Notes: generated by a model from the letters alone, not told the origin. Counted from the first letter of the stretch, positions 50,735 through 60,102 are shown. The stretch: DNA of 64,000 nucleotides from Candidatus Amunia macphersoniae (GCA_016464795.1 JAEKNN010000030.1:1-64000); one strand, 5' to 3'. Numbers and translations: made by a program.

Positions 50735-52411
50735 ATGCAATCGATGACGCGCATGGGTTGGCACAGGAAGCTGCTCCTCGCCACCGGCACACTGGTGATG
50801 TGCGGCGGCGGTCTCGCCTCCTCCACCGCCGCCCACGCCAGCGGGCCGGCTGCCAACCAGGCCCTGACAGTGGCGGCGACACAGCTGTCCTACAGTGCCA
50901 CTCCCGAGACCACCAATCCCGACACCGAGCCGGTCAACGGGGCGGCGCCATACACCGGTGCGCCGCTGGTCCTGCAATCGTCGATCACCGGACGCGAAGC
51001 CGGTGAGCCGACCATCGGGATCAACAAGAAGGGCACAGTGTTCATCCCCGGCGACACCTTCGACTCCACCGGCGGCGCCCTGGCCCGCAACATCGAGCTG
51101 AAGACCACCGACCACGGCGTCACCTTCAAGGACATCTCACCGAACGTCGCCGGCGTCAACACCCACCCGGTGACCCTCGACACGATCACCTATGTGGACA
51201 AGACCTACGGACGGCTGTTCACCCTCGACACCACCGCCGCCGCGGGATCGCTGCTCTCCTTCAGCGACGATGAGGGTGCGACCTACACCACCACCATGGC
51301 TCTCGCCGCCGGGGTCAACGACCACCAGACGGTCGTCACCGGTGTGGTGCCTCCGGGATCGCCGCTGATCACGCTCGACCCGAAGTTCCCAAAGCTCGTG
51401 TACTACTGCGTCAACACAGTCGCCGCGGTGAGCTGCTCGCGCAGCCTCGACGGCGGGGTGAGCTTCATCCAGATGAACTCGCCGTTTCCGTTGCACATTG
51501 CCCAGAGCCTGCCACTGAGCGGACTGTGCAGCAGCCTGGTGGGGCACATGGTCACCGACCCGGCGGGCAACCTCTATGTCCCCAGCGCCTTCAATGAGAT
51601 CGCGGGCTGCGGCCAGCCACAGGTGGCCGTCTCGCACGATGCCGGCAACACCTGGACCCAGGCCTTCGTCAACACCAACATCAACGACCCCTACAACAAC
51701 GTTGGCCTGGCTTCCGACACCGCAGGTAACATCTACAGCATCTGGCAGGACGACAAGCACAACCTTCCGTACATGTCGGTCTCCAGGAACCAGGGGGCGC
51801 AGTGGAGCACGCCGGTGATGGTGGCTCCACCCGGCGTTCGGGTCAGCAACTTCCCGGCGATCGACGCGGGCGACCCGGGAAGGGTGGCGATCAGCTTCCC
51901 CGGATCGGCTGATGCCCTTGCCAACACCGACAACACCAAGGCTCCCTGGCAGTACTACGTCGCGTTCTCCAACGACGCGCTGGCACCGTCGCCGCACTTC
52001 GTCTCGCAGGTGACCCAGATCGCCAATGGCCCAGGGACGACGACCACCACCATGCATCGCGGAGCATGCAATGGTCGCTGCGGTGGCCTCTTCGACTTCC
52101 TCGATGTCAAGGTGGCGCCGACCGCCGGTGGGCCTGGGTGGGCGGCGCTGTCAGACGACTGCACGGGTCCGTGCGGCACACCCGGGGGTGGCGTCAGCAA
52201 TGACCCCTCCGCTGGAATGGGCCTCACCGTCGAGGAGATCTCGGGCCCTGCCCAGTTGGGCAGCGGGATGGACCTCGGCCCCCCCGCGGGCAACGTGCCG
52301 GAGACGCCGATGGCATTGTTGCTGCCCCTTGCCGCCGTTTCCGTGGGCGTGGGGATGATTGTGCAGCGCCGGCGGGCCGGCCGAGGCGGCCGAATGACTG
52401 CGGTCCGGTGA
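50735..52411 (+). CDS. Secreted BNR/sialidase-type repeat protein with C-terminal sorting tail
   Basis: A 558-residue exported protein. A signal peptide (HRKLLLATGTLVMCGGGLASSTAAHA) is followed by beta-propeller-like repeats with BNR/Asp-box elements (KTTDHGVTF, SFSDDEGATY, VSHDAGNTWTQAF, SRNQGAQWSTP). Near the end NVPETP (about 520-525) precedes a hydrophobic helix and QRRRAGR, a sortase- or exosortase-like tail. The propeller lacks clear sialidase catalytic Arg-triad evidence, so it is probably a binding or structural surface protein. GGGAGAGCGAG precedes the ATG at 50735. Confidence 0.75.
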   Translation: MQSMTRMGWHRKLLLATGTLVMCGGGLASSTAAHASGPAANQALTVAATQLSYSATPETTNPDTEPVNGAAPYTGAPLVLQSSITGREAGEPTIGINKKGTVFIPGDTFDSTGGALARNIELKTTDHGVTFKDISPNVAGVNTHPVTLDTITYVDKTYGRLFTLDTTAAAGSLLSFSDDEGATYTTTMALAAGVNDHQTVVTGVVPPGSPLITLDPKFPKLVYYCVNTVAAVSCSRSLDGGVSFIQMNSPFPLHIAQSLPLSGLCSSLVGHMVTDPAGNLYVPSAFNEIAGCGQPQVAVSHDAGNTWTQAFVNTNINDPYNNVGLASDTAGNIYSIWQDDKHNLPYMSVSRNQGAQWSTPVMVAPPGVRVSNFPAIDAGDPGRVAISFPGSADALANTDNTKAPWQYYVAFSNDALAPSPHFVSQVTQIANGPGTTTTTMHRGACNGRCGGLFDFLDVKVAPTAGGPGWAALSDDCTGPCGTPGGGVSNDPSAGMGLTVEEISGPAQLGSGMDLGPPAGNVPETPMALLLPLAAVSVGVGMIVQRRRAGRGGRMTAVR

Positions 52412-52421
52412 GCTGCCGCAG

Positions 52422-52598
52422 GTGAACAAGGTCGTCCTGACAGCGTGGGTGGTTGTCGCGGTGTGCGTCGTCGCCGCCGTTGTCGCCGCCGTGGCTCAGC
52501 CGCTGCACTGGGAGCGGACGGTCGGCGCCGCAGTGGTGCTTGGCGTCATCGCCGCGGCTGTGGCAGTGGTCCGATCGCGGCGGCCAACACAGGGCTGA
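52422..52598 (+). CDS. Small two-TM membrane protein
   Basis: A 58-residue protein from a GTG 10 bases after the BNR gene's stop. Two hydrophobic helices, VLTAWVVVAVCVVAAVVAAVA and VGAAVVLGVIAAAVAVV, flank a short QPLHWER loop and a basic end (RSRRP). It looks real because of the position, the hydrophobic regularity and the frame's codon use. The function is unknown; it may act with the surface protein upstream. Confidence 0.5.
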   Translation: MNKVVLTAWVVVAVCVVAAVVAAVAQPLHWERTVGAAVVLGVIAAAVAVVRSRRPTQG

Positions 52599-52631
52599 CC
52601 TCCGCCAGCAGGGCGCACCCGCGATCCAGGG

Positions 52632-53750
52632 CTAGGCCGCGGCGGTGTTGCCCAGCGTGTGGTCCGTCTGCGGGTCGAACGTGTGCACAAGGTCGTCGGC
52701 GATGGCGAGCTCGACCCTGTCCCCCACCGCAACGCCGCGGGCAACTGGCACCAGGGCGACCACCTCGGTGCCACCCACGGTGGCATGGAGCAACGCGTCG
52801 TTGCCAAGGAACTCGACAACGTCCACCAGCACCGGCACCCGGACAGCGTTGGACGTGTGGGCGGTGGCGACGTCCAGGTGTTCGGGACGCATCCCGATGG
52901 TCAGGGTCTGTCCGTCGCCGCAGGTCCGAGCCGCCGCGGCCGCTCGCCCGCTCAGGGTGATCTGCAGGCCGTCCAGCGCGAGCGCAGCGGCGGCTCCGTC
53001 GTGAGCCACGCGGCCGGTGAGGAAGTTCATCGCCGGCGAGCCGATGAAGCCGGCAACGAAGAGATTGACGGGGTGCTCGTACAGCTCCTGCGGGGTGCCC
53101 ACCTGCTGCAGAAGGCCATCGCGCATCACGCAGATCCTGTCGCCCATGGTCATCGCCTCCACCTGATCGTGGGTGACGTAGACGATGGTGGTTCCGAGAC
53201 GCTGGTGGAGGCGTGCGATCTCGGCGCGGGTCTGCACCCGCAGCTTGGCGTCGAGGTTGCTGAGTGGCTCATCCATGAGGAAGGCGGCCGGGTCGCGGAC
53301 GATCGCCCGTCCGAGCGCCACGCGCTGCCGCTGACCACCGCTCAACTCACCTGGCTTGCGGTCCAGCAGCTTCTCCAGCCCGAGGATCTGCGCAGCCTCA
53401 CGCACCTTGCTCTCGACCTCCGCCTTCGGCGCCTTGCGCATGCGGATGCTGAACGCCATGTTCTCGAACAGGCTCATGTGTGGGTACAGCGCGTAGCTCT
53501 GGAACACCATGGCGATGTCGCGATCCTTGGGCGGCAGGTCGTTGACCACGCGGTCACCGATCAGGATGTCTCCGGAGCTGATGTCCTCGAGCCCGGCGAG
53601 ACAGCGCAGCGCTGTCGTCTTCCCGCAGCCTGACGGGCCCACCAGCACCAGGAACTCACCGTCCTTGACATCCAGGTTGAGATCGTTGACCGCCAGTCCC
53701 TCCGCACCGCTGTAGCGCTTGTCGACGTGCTGGAACTCGATGCGCGCCAT
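52632..53750 (-). CDS. Carbohydrate ABC transporter ATPase (MsmK/UgpC type)
   Basis: A 372-residue nucleotide-binding subunit. Walker A GPSGCGKTT, Q-loop VFQSYALYPHMS, signature LSGGQRQRVALGRA, Walker B AAFLMDEPLSNLD and the switch THDQVEAMTMGDRI are all intact. A C-terminal TOBE/MalK-type regulatory domain (about 240-372) is present. It energises the importer whose two permeases and binding protein lie directly upstream on the same strand (gap 21 bases). ATPases of this group may serve several importers. Confidence 0.93.
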   Translation of the reverse strand: MARIEFQHVDKRYSGAEGLAVNDLNLDVKDGEFLVLVGPSGCGKTTALRCLAGLEDISSGDILIGDRVVNDLPPKDRDIAMVFQSYALYPHMSLFENMAFSIRMRKAPKAEVESKVREAAQILGLEKLLDRKPGELSGGQRQRVALGRAIVRDPAAFLMDEPLSNLDAKLRVQTRAEIARLHQRLGTTIVYVTHDQVEAMTMGDRICVMRDGLLQQVGTPQELYEHPVNLFVAGFIGSPAMNFLTGRVAHDGAAAALALDGLQITLSGRAAAAARTCGDGQTLTIGMRPEHLDVATAHTSNAVRVPVLVDVVEFLGNDALLHATVGGTEVVALVPVARGVAVGDRVELAIADDLVHTFDPQTDHTLGNTAAA

Positions 53751-53771
53751 CTCAGACCGCCCTCCCCGTGC

Positions 53772-54662
53772 TCACTTGACAGCGCCGGCGAGCACGCCGC
53801 GCACGAAGTAGCGCTGGAAGGCGAAGAACACTCCCAGCGGGATGATCATCGACACGAACGACGCCGTCGAGATGAGATCGATGTTGGAGCCGAACTGCCG
53901 GAGCTGGCCCAGGATCGCCACTGTGATCGGCACATGCGAGGAGCCGCTCAGGAAGACGAGCGAGACCAGGAGGTCATTCCACACCCACAGGAACTCGAAG
54001 ATGGCCAGAGAGGCCAGGGCGGGCTTGCCGAGCGGGAGCACGATGCGGCGGAACATCATCCATTCGTTGGCCCCGTCGATGCGGGCGGCTTCGAGAAGGT
54101 CCTTGGGTATGCCTGTGTAGAAGTTTCGCATCAGGAAGATCGCGAACGGCAGCCCGAACGCCACATGAAAAAGGACCACACCCGGGATGGAGTTGAACAG
54201 TCCGACGCTGCGGTACAGGCTGGCCACCGGGATCAGCGCCATCTGCAGCGGCACCACCATCAGGGCGACGATCAGAACCAGCACCCAGTCGCGTCCGCGC
54301 CAGCGCAGGAACACCAGCCCATACGCGGCCAGGGAAGCGATCAGCACCACCAGCAGCGTCGCCGGCACGGTGATCAGAGCGGTGGTGAGGATCGCGTCGC
54401 CGATCCCGCCCGTCTGCAGGATGTGGCGGTAGTTGTCGAGGGTGAGCGTGAAGGGATGCGCGATCGCCTGCCACCAACCGGCCGAGAAGAAGTCCTGGGC
54501 GGGCCGGAATGAGGTGACCAGCAGGCCAAAGCTGGGCAGCAGCCAGAGCAGCCCGATGACCACAAGGATGATGTTGACGGTGCTGCGGGAGAAGAGCCGG
54601 CGCAGCCGGCCCTGTCGCCGCCCCTGTCGAGGTGTGGTCAGCGGCGCGGCGACAGCCGTCAT
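53772..54662 (-). CDS. Carbohydrate ABC transporter permease (MalG type)
   Basis: A 296-residue, six-helix permease. The EAA motif is DLLEAARIDGANEWMMFRRIVLPLGKPALA. The N terminus opens with a basic arm (RRQGRLRRLFSRS) and the first helix VNIILVVIGLLWLLPSFGLLV. The start at 54662 overlaps the stop of the larger permease (ATGA). A longer frame starting at 55028 is inside that gene and is rejected. Confidence 0.9.
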   Translation of the reverse strand: MTAVAAPLTTPRQGRRQGRLRRLFSRSTVNIILVVIGLLWLLPSFGLLVTSFRPAQDFFSAGWWQAIAHPFTLTLDNYRHILQTGGIGDAILTTALITVPATLLVVLIASLAAYGLVFLRWRGRDWVLVLIVALMVVPLQMALIPVASLYRSVGLFNSIPGVVLFHVAFGLPFAIFLMRNFYTGIPKDLLEAARIDGANEWMMFRRIVLPLGKPALASLAIFEFLWVWNDLLVSLVFLSGSSHVPITVAILGQLRQFGSNIDLISTASFVSMIIPLGVFFAFQRYFVRGVLAGAVK

Positions 54663-56065
54663 CCGCGGATCCTGCGGATGTTGACGAAGATCACCGGCAC
54701 CACCAGCACGAACAGGAACACCGCGAGGGCGCTGCCCAGGCCGTAGTCCGGCGAGCCACCGAACCCGATGCGCCACATCTCCAGGGCGATGACGTTGGCC
54801 TGCTGCTGCGCTGAGTCCGGGACCAGCGCCAGGATGATGTCGAAGATCTTCAGGACATTGATGATCATGGTGATGAAGACCACGATGAGCACCGGTCGCA
54901 GCAACGGGAAGGTGATGTAGCGGAAGGTCTGCAACTCGCTCGCGCCATCCATTCGCGCCGCCTCGAGCACCTCGCGGTTGAGCGCAGCCAGCCCTGCCCC
55001 GATCACCACCATGGCAAATCCCGACCACATCCAGAGCATCGCCATGATTGCGGCGAGATCCACCAACGGAATCGTCAGCAGGGCCTGCCCGGTGGTGCCG
55101 AGGCTGCTCGTCGGCGTCAGCGATTGCGTCCCCAGCCAGTTGACGCCGCCGAAGGCAGTCCTGAAGTTGGAGGCGTCCAGCGCCACGTGGTACGTCCCTG
55201 CGGCAGCGCCGTCGAACCTGAACGCTCCGTCGTTGCCGCTGGTGGTGGTCGCCACCGTCTTGTCATCCGCGCCCACCAGGTTCAGATGGAGGCCGGGAAG
55301 CCCCTTCTCACCGGGATCGATGGTTCCGACGTGGCCGCCCGGCGAGAAATCGCGCCAGACCAAACCGGAGATGGCGGTCGCCACTGTCGCGGCGGCCCTG
55401 GCGTCCTGCGCCGCCGGAGGCACGGCGCTGAGGGGGATGCCCGTCAGTCCCAGCCTCACGGTCCCACCGGGCTGCACTGTCTGCGCGCTGACCATGCTGC
55501 CGTCAGCAGCGCCGGAGACACCGCTGATCGGCTTGATGTTGGGAAGCGCGTAGAGGCCAGGCGGATGGATCACATCGACCACCGTGCCCACCGCCGAGTT
55601 GATGACCCCGCGGTGAGGGTCGGTCTCGTACACGATCCGCCAGATCACGCCGGTGGCGAAGAGGCTGATCGCCATCGGCATGAAGACGACAGTCTTGAAG
55701 GCTGTCGCCCAGCGGATGCGCTCGGTGAGGACCGCGAACACGAGCCCGAGGAAGGTGACCAGGAAGGGGAAGACGATGACCCAGATGGCGTTGTTGCGGA
55801 TCGCCACCAGGATGTCAGAGGTGCCGAAGAGCGTCCTGTAGTTGTCGGCGCCGACGAAGGTGTTGCCGTTCTTGTCGTAGAGGCTTCGTGCCACGCTGGC
55901 GACGGCGGGATAGACGACGATCGCCCCGAGCAGCAGGGCCGCCGGGAACATGAACAGCACCACCACCGCGCTGCGCGGGACGCCCCCCCGCCGGGGCGGG
56001 CGTCCGGTGCGCACCTCGGGGATGGGCCGGGCTCGCGGCGCTGCGGCAGAAGGGACTGCCGTCAT
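54659..56065 (-). CDS. Carbohydrate ABC transporter permease (MalF type) with inserted beta domain
   Basis: A 468-residue permease, long for the family (about 300). Membrane helices at about 33-55 and 95-120 are followed by a third (about 130-150), then an external insert (about 165-325), then the remaining helices with the EAA motif EVLEAARMDGASELQTFRYITFPLLRPVL. The insert contains GEKGLPGLHLNLVGADD and DGAFRFDGAAAGTYHVAL, which resemble a SpaA/carboxypeptidase-regulatory-type beta sandwich. E. coli MalF also has a large periplasmic loop that contacts the binding protein, but not this fold. The gene starts 21 bases after the binding-protein gene. Confidence 0.87.
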   Translation of the reverse strand: MTAVPSAAAPRARPIPEVRTGRPPRRGGVPRSAVVVLFMFPAALLLGAIVVYPAVASVARSLYDKNGNTFVGADNYRTLFGTSDILVAIRNNAIWVIVFPFLVTFLGLVFAVLTERIRWATAFKTVVFMPMAISLFATGVIWRIVYETDPHRGVINSAVGTVVDVIHPPGLYALPNIKPISGVSGAADGSMVSAQTVQPGGTVRLGLTGIPLSAVPPAAQDARAAATVATAISGLVWRDFSPGGHVGTIDPGEKGLPGLHLNLVGADDKTVATTTSGNDGAFRFDGAAAGTYHVALDASNFRTAFGGVNWLGTQSLTPTSSLGTTGQALLTIPLVDLAAIMAMLWMWSGFAMVVIGAGLAALNREVLEAARMDGASELQTFRYITFPLLRPVLIVVFITMIINVLKIFDIILALVPDSAQQQANVIALEMWRIGFGGSPDYGLGSALAVFLFVLVVPVIFVNIRRIRG

Positions 56066-56086
56066 GCCGCGACCCGGCCCCTGCGC

Positions 56087-57421
56087 TCAGTGGCCGTATG
56101 CAGCGACGGCATCTGCCTCGAGCTTGGCCTCGGTGCCGGCGATGTCGCTGGTGTTGCGGACCCAGTTCTGCAGGTCAGCCCACTCCCCTGACCCGGCGGT
56201 GCCGCCAAAGGCCGCAGGCGCCTGGTCACTCATGTCGAAGACGGCGTTGTTGCCGGCGTCGACCAGCGCTTTGGCGGCGGCACGCGAGATGTCGTCGGGG
56301 TAGACGGACTGGTTCACCTGCTTGTTGGGGGACGTGAACCCGCCGAGGTGGGCCCAGATCGAGCCTGCGTCAGGCGATGCCAGGTACTTCATCAGCGCCT
56401 CCGACTGTGGCGTGTCCTTGAGCATCACCGCCACATCGCCACCAGCCGACACGGCTGCGGGCGAACCGTTGATCGACGGGAAGGGGAAGAAGTTGAAGCC
56501 GGTGCCCGCGGCAAGGCCGCTGTTGACAGTCGGGATCACACCGGCCACGAAGTCGGCCTCGTACAGCATGGCGGCCTTCGGCGTGCTGCCGAACGCCTGG
56601 CTGACGCAGTCCGGGAACGGGGTGGACACCGCGCCCGCCTTGCCGCCCACCATGTTGGCGTCGGTTCCGAAGATCTTCGACAGGGTCTGGAACGTGGTGG
56701 TCACGGTGGGATCAGTCCAGGGGATGGTGTGCGCCGCCAGCTGGTTGTACTTGTCGACGCCGGCAACCCGCAAATAGACGTTCTCGAACCAGTCGGTCAG
56801 CGTCCAGCCGGAGCCACCGCACATCGCAAACGGGGTGACGCCCGACTGCTGCAGAGTGCTCATGTCGGTGAGCAGCTGGTCGAACGTGGCCGGGGGCTTG
56901 GTGATGCCCGCGTCGGTGAAGCTCTTGACGTTGTACCAGACGGTGCTCTTGTTGGCTGTCTTGAAGTACACGCCGTACGTCTTGCCGCTGTCGGTGGCGA
57001 GGTTCTTCCACACCGGCGCGTACTGGCTGGTGAGGATGTCGCCGACCACGCTGTCGATCGGCTTCAACGCGTTCTTCTTGACCAGGTCGTGGAGCAATCC
57101 GGGTTGCGGCAGGATGGCGACGTCTGGCGGCGCGCCGCCGGCGATGGCGGTGCCGAGAACGGTGGGCAGCTGGTCGCCCTTCGACTGGAACTGGCCGGTG
57201 ACCCCGGTCTTGGTGTTGAAGTCGGCGAGGACAGCCTGGAAGTCCTTCTGCTCGGTGCCGGACCACACCGCCCAGACGCTGACGTTGCCGCCGATGGCCT
57301 GCGGAGTGCCACCACCGGCGGGGCTGCTGCTGGAGGTGCTCGAGCTGCCGCAGGCCGACAGCGTGAGCACGGCGGCGGTGGTCAGCACTCCAAGGGCTCG
57401 CCGCTGATCTCTCGTCTGCAT
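56087..57421 (-). CDS. Carbohydrate ABC transporter substrate-binding lipoprotein
   Basis: A 444-residue extracellular solute-binding protein of family 1. A signal peptide ends in LTLSAC, a lipobox giving an acylated Cys followed by a Ser-rich linker. Body motifs are VSVWAVWSGTEQKDFQAVLADFNTKTGV, VWYNVKSFTDAGITKPPATFDQLL and PQSEALMKYLASPDAGSIW. The sugar bound is unknown. I chose the ATG at 57421 with GGAGGAG five bases upstream. It is first of four genes; the promoter with a 15-bp palindrome lies about 80 bases upstream. Confidence 0.9.
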   Translation of the reverse strand: MQTRDQRRALGVLTTAAVLTLSACGSSSTSSSSPAGGGTPQAIGGNVSVWAVWSGTEQKDFQAVLADFNTKTGVTGQFQSKGDQLPTVLGTAIAGGAPPDVAILPQPGLLHDLVKKNALKPIDSVVGDILTSQYAPVWKNLATDSGKTYGVYFKTANKSTVWYNVKSFTDAGITKPPATFDQLLTDMSTLQQSGVTPFAMCGGSGWTLTDWFENVYLRVAGVDKYNQLAAHTIPWTDPTVTTTFQTLSKIFGTDANMVGGKAGAVSTPFPDCVSQAFGSTPKAAMLYEADFVAGVIPTVNSGLAAGTGFNFFPFPSINGSPAAVSAGGDVAVMLKDTPQSEALMKYLASPDAGSIWAHLGGFTSPNKQVNQSVYPDDISRAAAKALVDAGNNAVFDMSDQAPAAFGGTAGSGEWADLQNWVRNTSDIAGTEAKLEADAVAAYGH

Positions 57422-57501
57422 GCTGACTCCTCCGTTCGCCATCCCCGCAGTCATCGTCGGCCGGCGGCATCCGTGAGGGGCTGTTCACGCCACCATTTCG
57501 G

Positions 57502-57531
57502 ATGCTACGCCGGTTGTTAACCGGTGCGCAA
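57502..57531 (-). promoter_or_regulatory. ABC importer promoter with embedded operator palindrome
   Basis: On the minus strand: TTGCGC (57531-57526), an 18-base spacer, TAGCAT (57507-57502). Inside the spacer is CCGGTTAACAACCGG (57510-57524), two 6-base perfect arms around AAC. Its place between -35 and -10 is ideal for a LacI/ROK-type repressor. No such regulator is encoded nearby. Confidence 0.5.
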
Positions 57532-58327
57532 TGCCCAAGCCGTCGTGGATGCGAACTGTGCAGCGCGCACGGGTCTGGCTTTGGGCCTCGATCACCTGGC
57601 CGCAGGTGCTCGCGTGGAGGCTCCGACGCCAGCACCTCGATCCCCCGGGCGGTGTCGGGGCCGTGGAGGTGGTGCGGCGGCTCGCCGGCGTCCAGGCCCA
57701 GGTCGCCTCAGCCGCGGAGCTGGCGATTCGCATTCGTCAGCTCGCTCCGGCCCGGGATGAGGTGAGGCGCGCACTCGTCGAGGACCGCTCGCTCGTCAAC
57801 GCCTCGGCCGCGGCCACCCCCAGGGCCTGCCCTCTACCGAGGCGGCCGCACCTCGTGTGATCCGGCGCTACCTCGCTGCGCACGGGCCGGCCACTCCGGC
57901 AGCCTTCAGCGCCTGGTTGGCGCGGGGGCTGGGGGCCGGCATGGTCAAGCGCTGGTTCGATGCGATGCAGGACGAGCTGGCGGCCGTCGACGTTGCCGGC
58001 CGGCCGATGCAACTCTTGCGCAGCGACGTGGGCAGCCTTCATGCGCAGCAACCCAGCGATGTCGTCTGCCTGCTGGGCGGCTTCGACCAGTACCTCCTGG
58101 GCGCCGGCACCGACGCTGAGCAGATCGTCCCCAAAGAGCACCGCACCAAGGTGAGTCGAACGGCCGGGTGGATCTCACCGGTGGTCGTCCGGGGCGGTCG
58201 CGTGGTCGGGACCTGGACGTGGGAGGCCGCCGGCGGCGAGGTGGCACTGTCGCTCTGGGAGACGCTGCCGCGAGCGCTGTCGGAGCCGGCGGTGGCGCGC
58301 ATTCGCAGCCTGCTGCGAGCCGTGTGA
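57531..58327 (+). pseudogene. Broken winged-helix DNA-binding protein (HTH_42/YcaQ-like)
   Basis: Two frames carry the ends of a protein normally about 350-400 residues. The first (57531-57860) has VLAWRLRRQHLDPP, EVVRRLAGVQAQVASAAELAIRIRQL and DEVRRALVEDRSLVN, the start of the winged-helix family. It then leaves homology where a TWAMRGTLHLL-type block is expected. The second (57857-58327) has IRRYLAAHGPATPAAFSAWLARG, CLLGGFDQYLLG and HRTKVSRTAGWISPVVVRGGRVVGTW, the C-terminal half. About 100 residues between them are gone. GTGA joins the two frames, so a split product is conceivable, but decay is more likely. Confidence 0.65.
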
Positions 58328-58494
58328 TGCGCCGCTGACCCGAGCGGACAGTTGCGCTGAGGTCAGGTCCTGTCCACGCGAGAGCTGACCGCCGTCGGCC
58401 TGCATGGTTACAGACGCCAACGCTGCGCGGCTGTGAACCGCGCGACGTGTACCCTGTGAGTGTTCCCACACCCATACCTTCAGGACGTCCTCTT

Positions 58495-60102
58495 GTGCTC
58501 ACCCTCACCTCCGCCCGCGTCGAGATCGGCGCGCGCACGCTCCTGAAGGACACCTCCCTGCTGATCAAGCAAGGAGAGAAGGTGGCCCTGGTGGGCGCCA
58601 ACGGCATGGGCAAGACCACCCTGCTGCGGTCGATCGCCGGTGATCACACACTCACCGCCGGCAGCGTGATGGTGCCCAATCGCACCGGGTATCTCCGTCA
58701 GGAGACGCCCCGGCTGGACGCCACCGACGGTCAGACCGCCCTGGACTACCTGATGGAGTCGAGCCCGCTGACGGCGATGCATCGGGAGATGGATCGCCTC
58801 ACCGCCGCCATGTCCGCCACCACCGGCGCGGAGCTCGACATGGCGATCGAGCAGTACGGAGAGCTCCAGGACCGCTTCGCGCAGGGCGGCGGGTACGAGC
58901 TCGAGGCCACCGCGGAGCAGATCGCCAATGGTGTCGGCCTGGACGACGAGACGCTGTTGACACCGGTCGCCGCCCTCTCCGGCGGCCAGCGCCGCAAGCT
59001 CGACCTCGCCGGGCTGCTGCTGGCCGGGGGCGATCTCTTCATCCTCGACGAGCCCACCAACCATCTGGATGTCTCAGCCAAGAGATGGGTGATGAACTTC
59101 CTCGGCCAGACCGAGGCGACAGTGCTGGTGGTCAGCCACGACCTCAAGCTCATGGATTCCTCGTTCGATCGCGTGCTGGCGCTCGAGAACGCGCAGATCG
59201 ACAGCTACAAGGGCACCTACAGCGACTTCGTTCGCCAGCGCGCGGAGAGCGCGGCGCAACGCGCTCATCAGGCGAGGAGCCTTGGCAGGGAAGCGTCGCG
59301 GCTGACCGAGACCAAGAAGGTGTTCTCCAAGGGCAACGCCACCCATGCCGCCAAGCGCAGGGCTCTGCAGCGTCGCATCGATGCGCTCACCGAGCGCATG
59401 AAGGACCACGCGCCGCCGGTCCAACGGCGCCAGCTGCGGGTTCGCTTTCCGGAACCAGAGCGCGCCGGCGACCAGGTGCTCGACGTCACCGGCCTGTCCA
59501 AGGCCTTCGACGCGCACCAGGTGTTCTCGGGCGTGGAGCTCAACCTCCGGCGCGGCGACATGCTCCTGCTGGTGGGGGTCAACGGGGCCGGCAAGACGAC
59601 CTTGCTGCGCTGCCTGGCGGGCCGCGAGACACCTGACTGCGGGTCGGTGCGCATCGGGGCCAATGTCAAGGTCGGCTACTACGCGCAGGAGCACGAGGAC
59701 ATCCTCCCCATGGTGTCAGTGCTCGACAACCTGCGCAGCAGCGTGCCCGATGCCTCCGAGGGCGAGCTCCGTGGCGTGCTCGGACATTTCGGCCTGGTCG
59801 GCGACGTGGCCGCTCAGCGGGCAGGGACTCTCTCCGGCGGCGAGAAGACCAAGCTGGCCCTGGCCCGCCTGATGGTTGCCCGGGCCAACCTGCTGCTGCT
59901 CGACGAGCCCACCAACAACCTCGACCCGCAGTCGGTCGAGGCGCTGCTGGCGGCCCTGCAGCACTACGAAGGCACAGTGGTGCTGGTCAGCCACGACGCC
60001 GAGTTCGTCTCTCAGCTGGCCCCGGAGCGGATCCTGCTGCTGCCTGAGAGCCAGGTGACCTACTTCGACGAGAAGATCCTGGAGATGATCCCCCAGCGTT
60101 AA
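58495..60102 (+). CDS. ABC-F family ATPase
   Basis: A 535-residue soluble protein with two ABC domains and no membrane part. Domain 1 has GANGMGKTT, LSGGQRRKLDLAG and LFILDEPTNHLD. Domain 2 has GVNGAGKTT, LSGGEKTKLALAR and LLLLDEPTNNLD. A linker of about 80 residues (RAESAAQRAHQARSLGREASRLTETKK) lies between them. ABC-F proteins act at the ribosome in translation control or antibiotic protection. I chose the GTG at 58495 because homology starts there and AGGACG lies upstream; an alternative GTG lies at 58447. TACCCT at 58450-58455 is a likely -10. Confidence 0.88.
   Translation: MLTLTSARVEIGARTLLKDTSLLIKQGEKVALVGANGMGKTTLLRSIAGDHTLTAGSVMVPNRTGYLRQETPRLDATDGQTALDYLMESSPLTAMHREMDRLTAAMSATTGAELDMAIEQYGELQDRFAQGGGYELEATAEQIANGVGLDDETLLTPVAALSGGQRRKLDLAGLLLAGGDLFILDEPTNHLDVSAKRWVMNFLGQTEATVLVVSHDLKLMDSSFDRVLALENAQIDSYKGTYSDFVRQRAESAAQRAHQARSLGREASRLTETKKVFSKGNATHAAKRRALQRRIDALTERMKDHAPPVQRRQLRVRFPEPERAGDQVLDVTGLSKAFDAHQVFSGVELNLRRGDMLLLVGVNGAGKTTLLRCLAGRETPDCGSVRIGANVKVGYYAQEHEDILPMVSVLDNLRSSVPDASEGELRGVLGHFGLVGDVAAQRAGTLSGGEKTKLALARLMVARANLLLLDEPTNNLDPQSVEALLAALQHYEGTVVLVSHDAEFVSQLAPERILLLPESQVTYFDEKILEMIPQR

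Noticed and set aside
56348-57520. 390-codon plus-strand frame opposite the sugar-binding lipoprotein
   Set aside because: Antisense shadow with no start signal and no motif; the lipoprotein frame has a signal peptide and family blocks.
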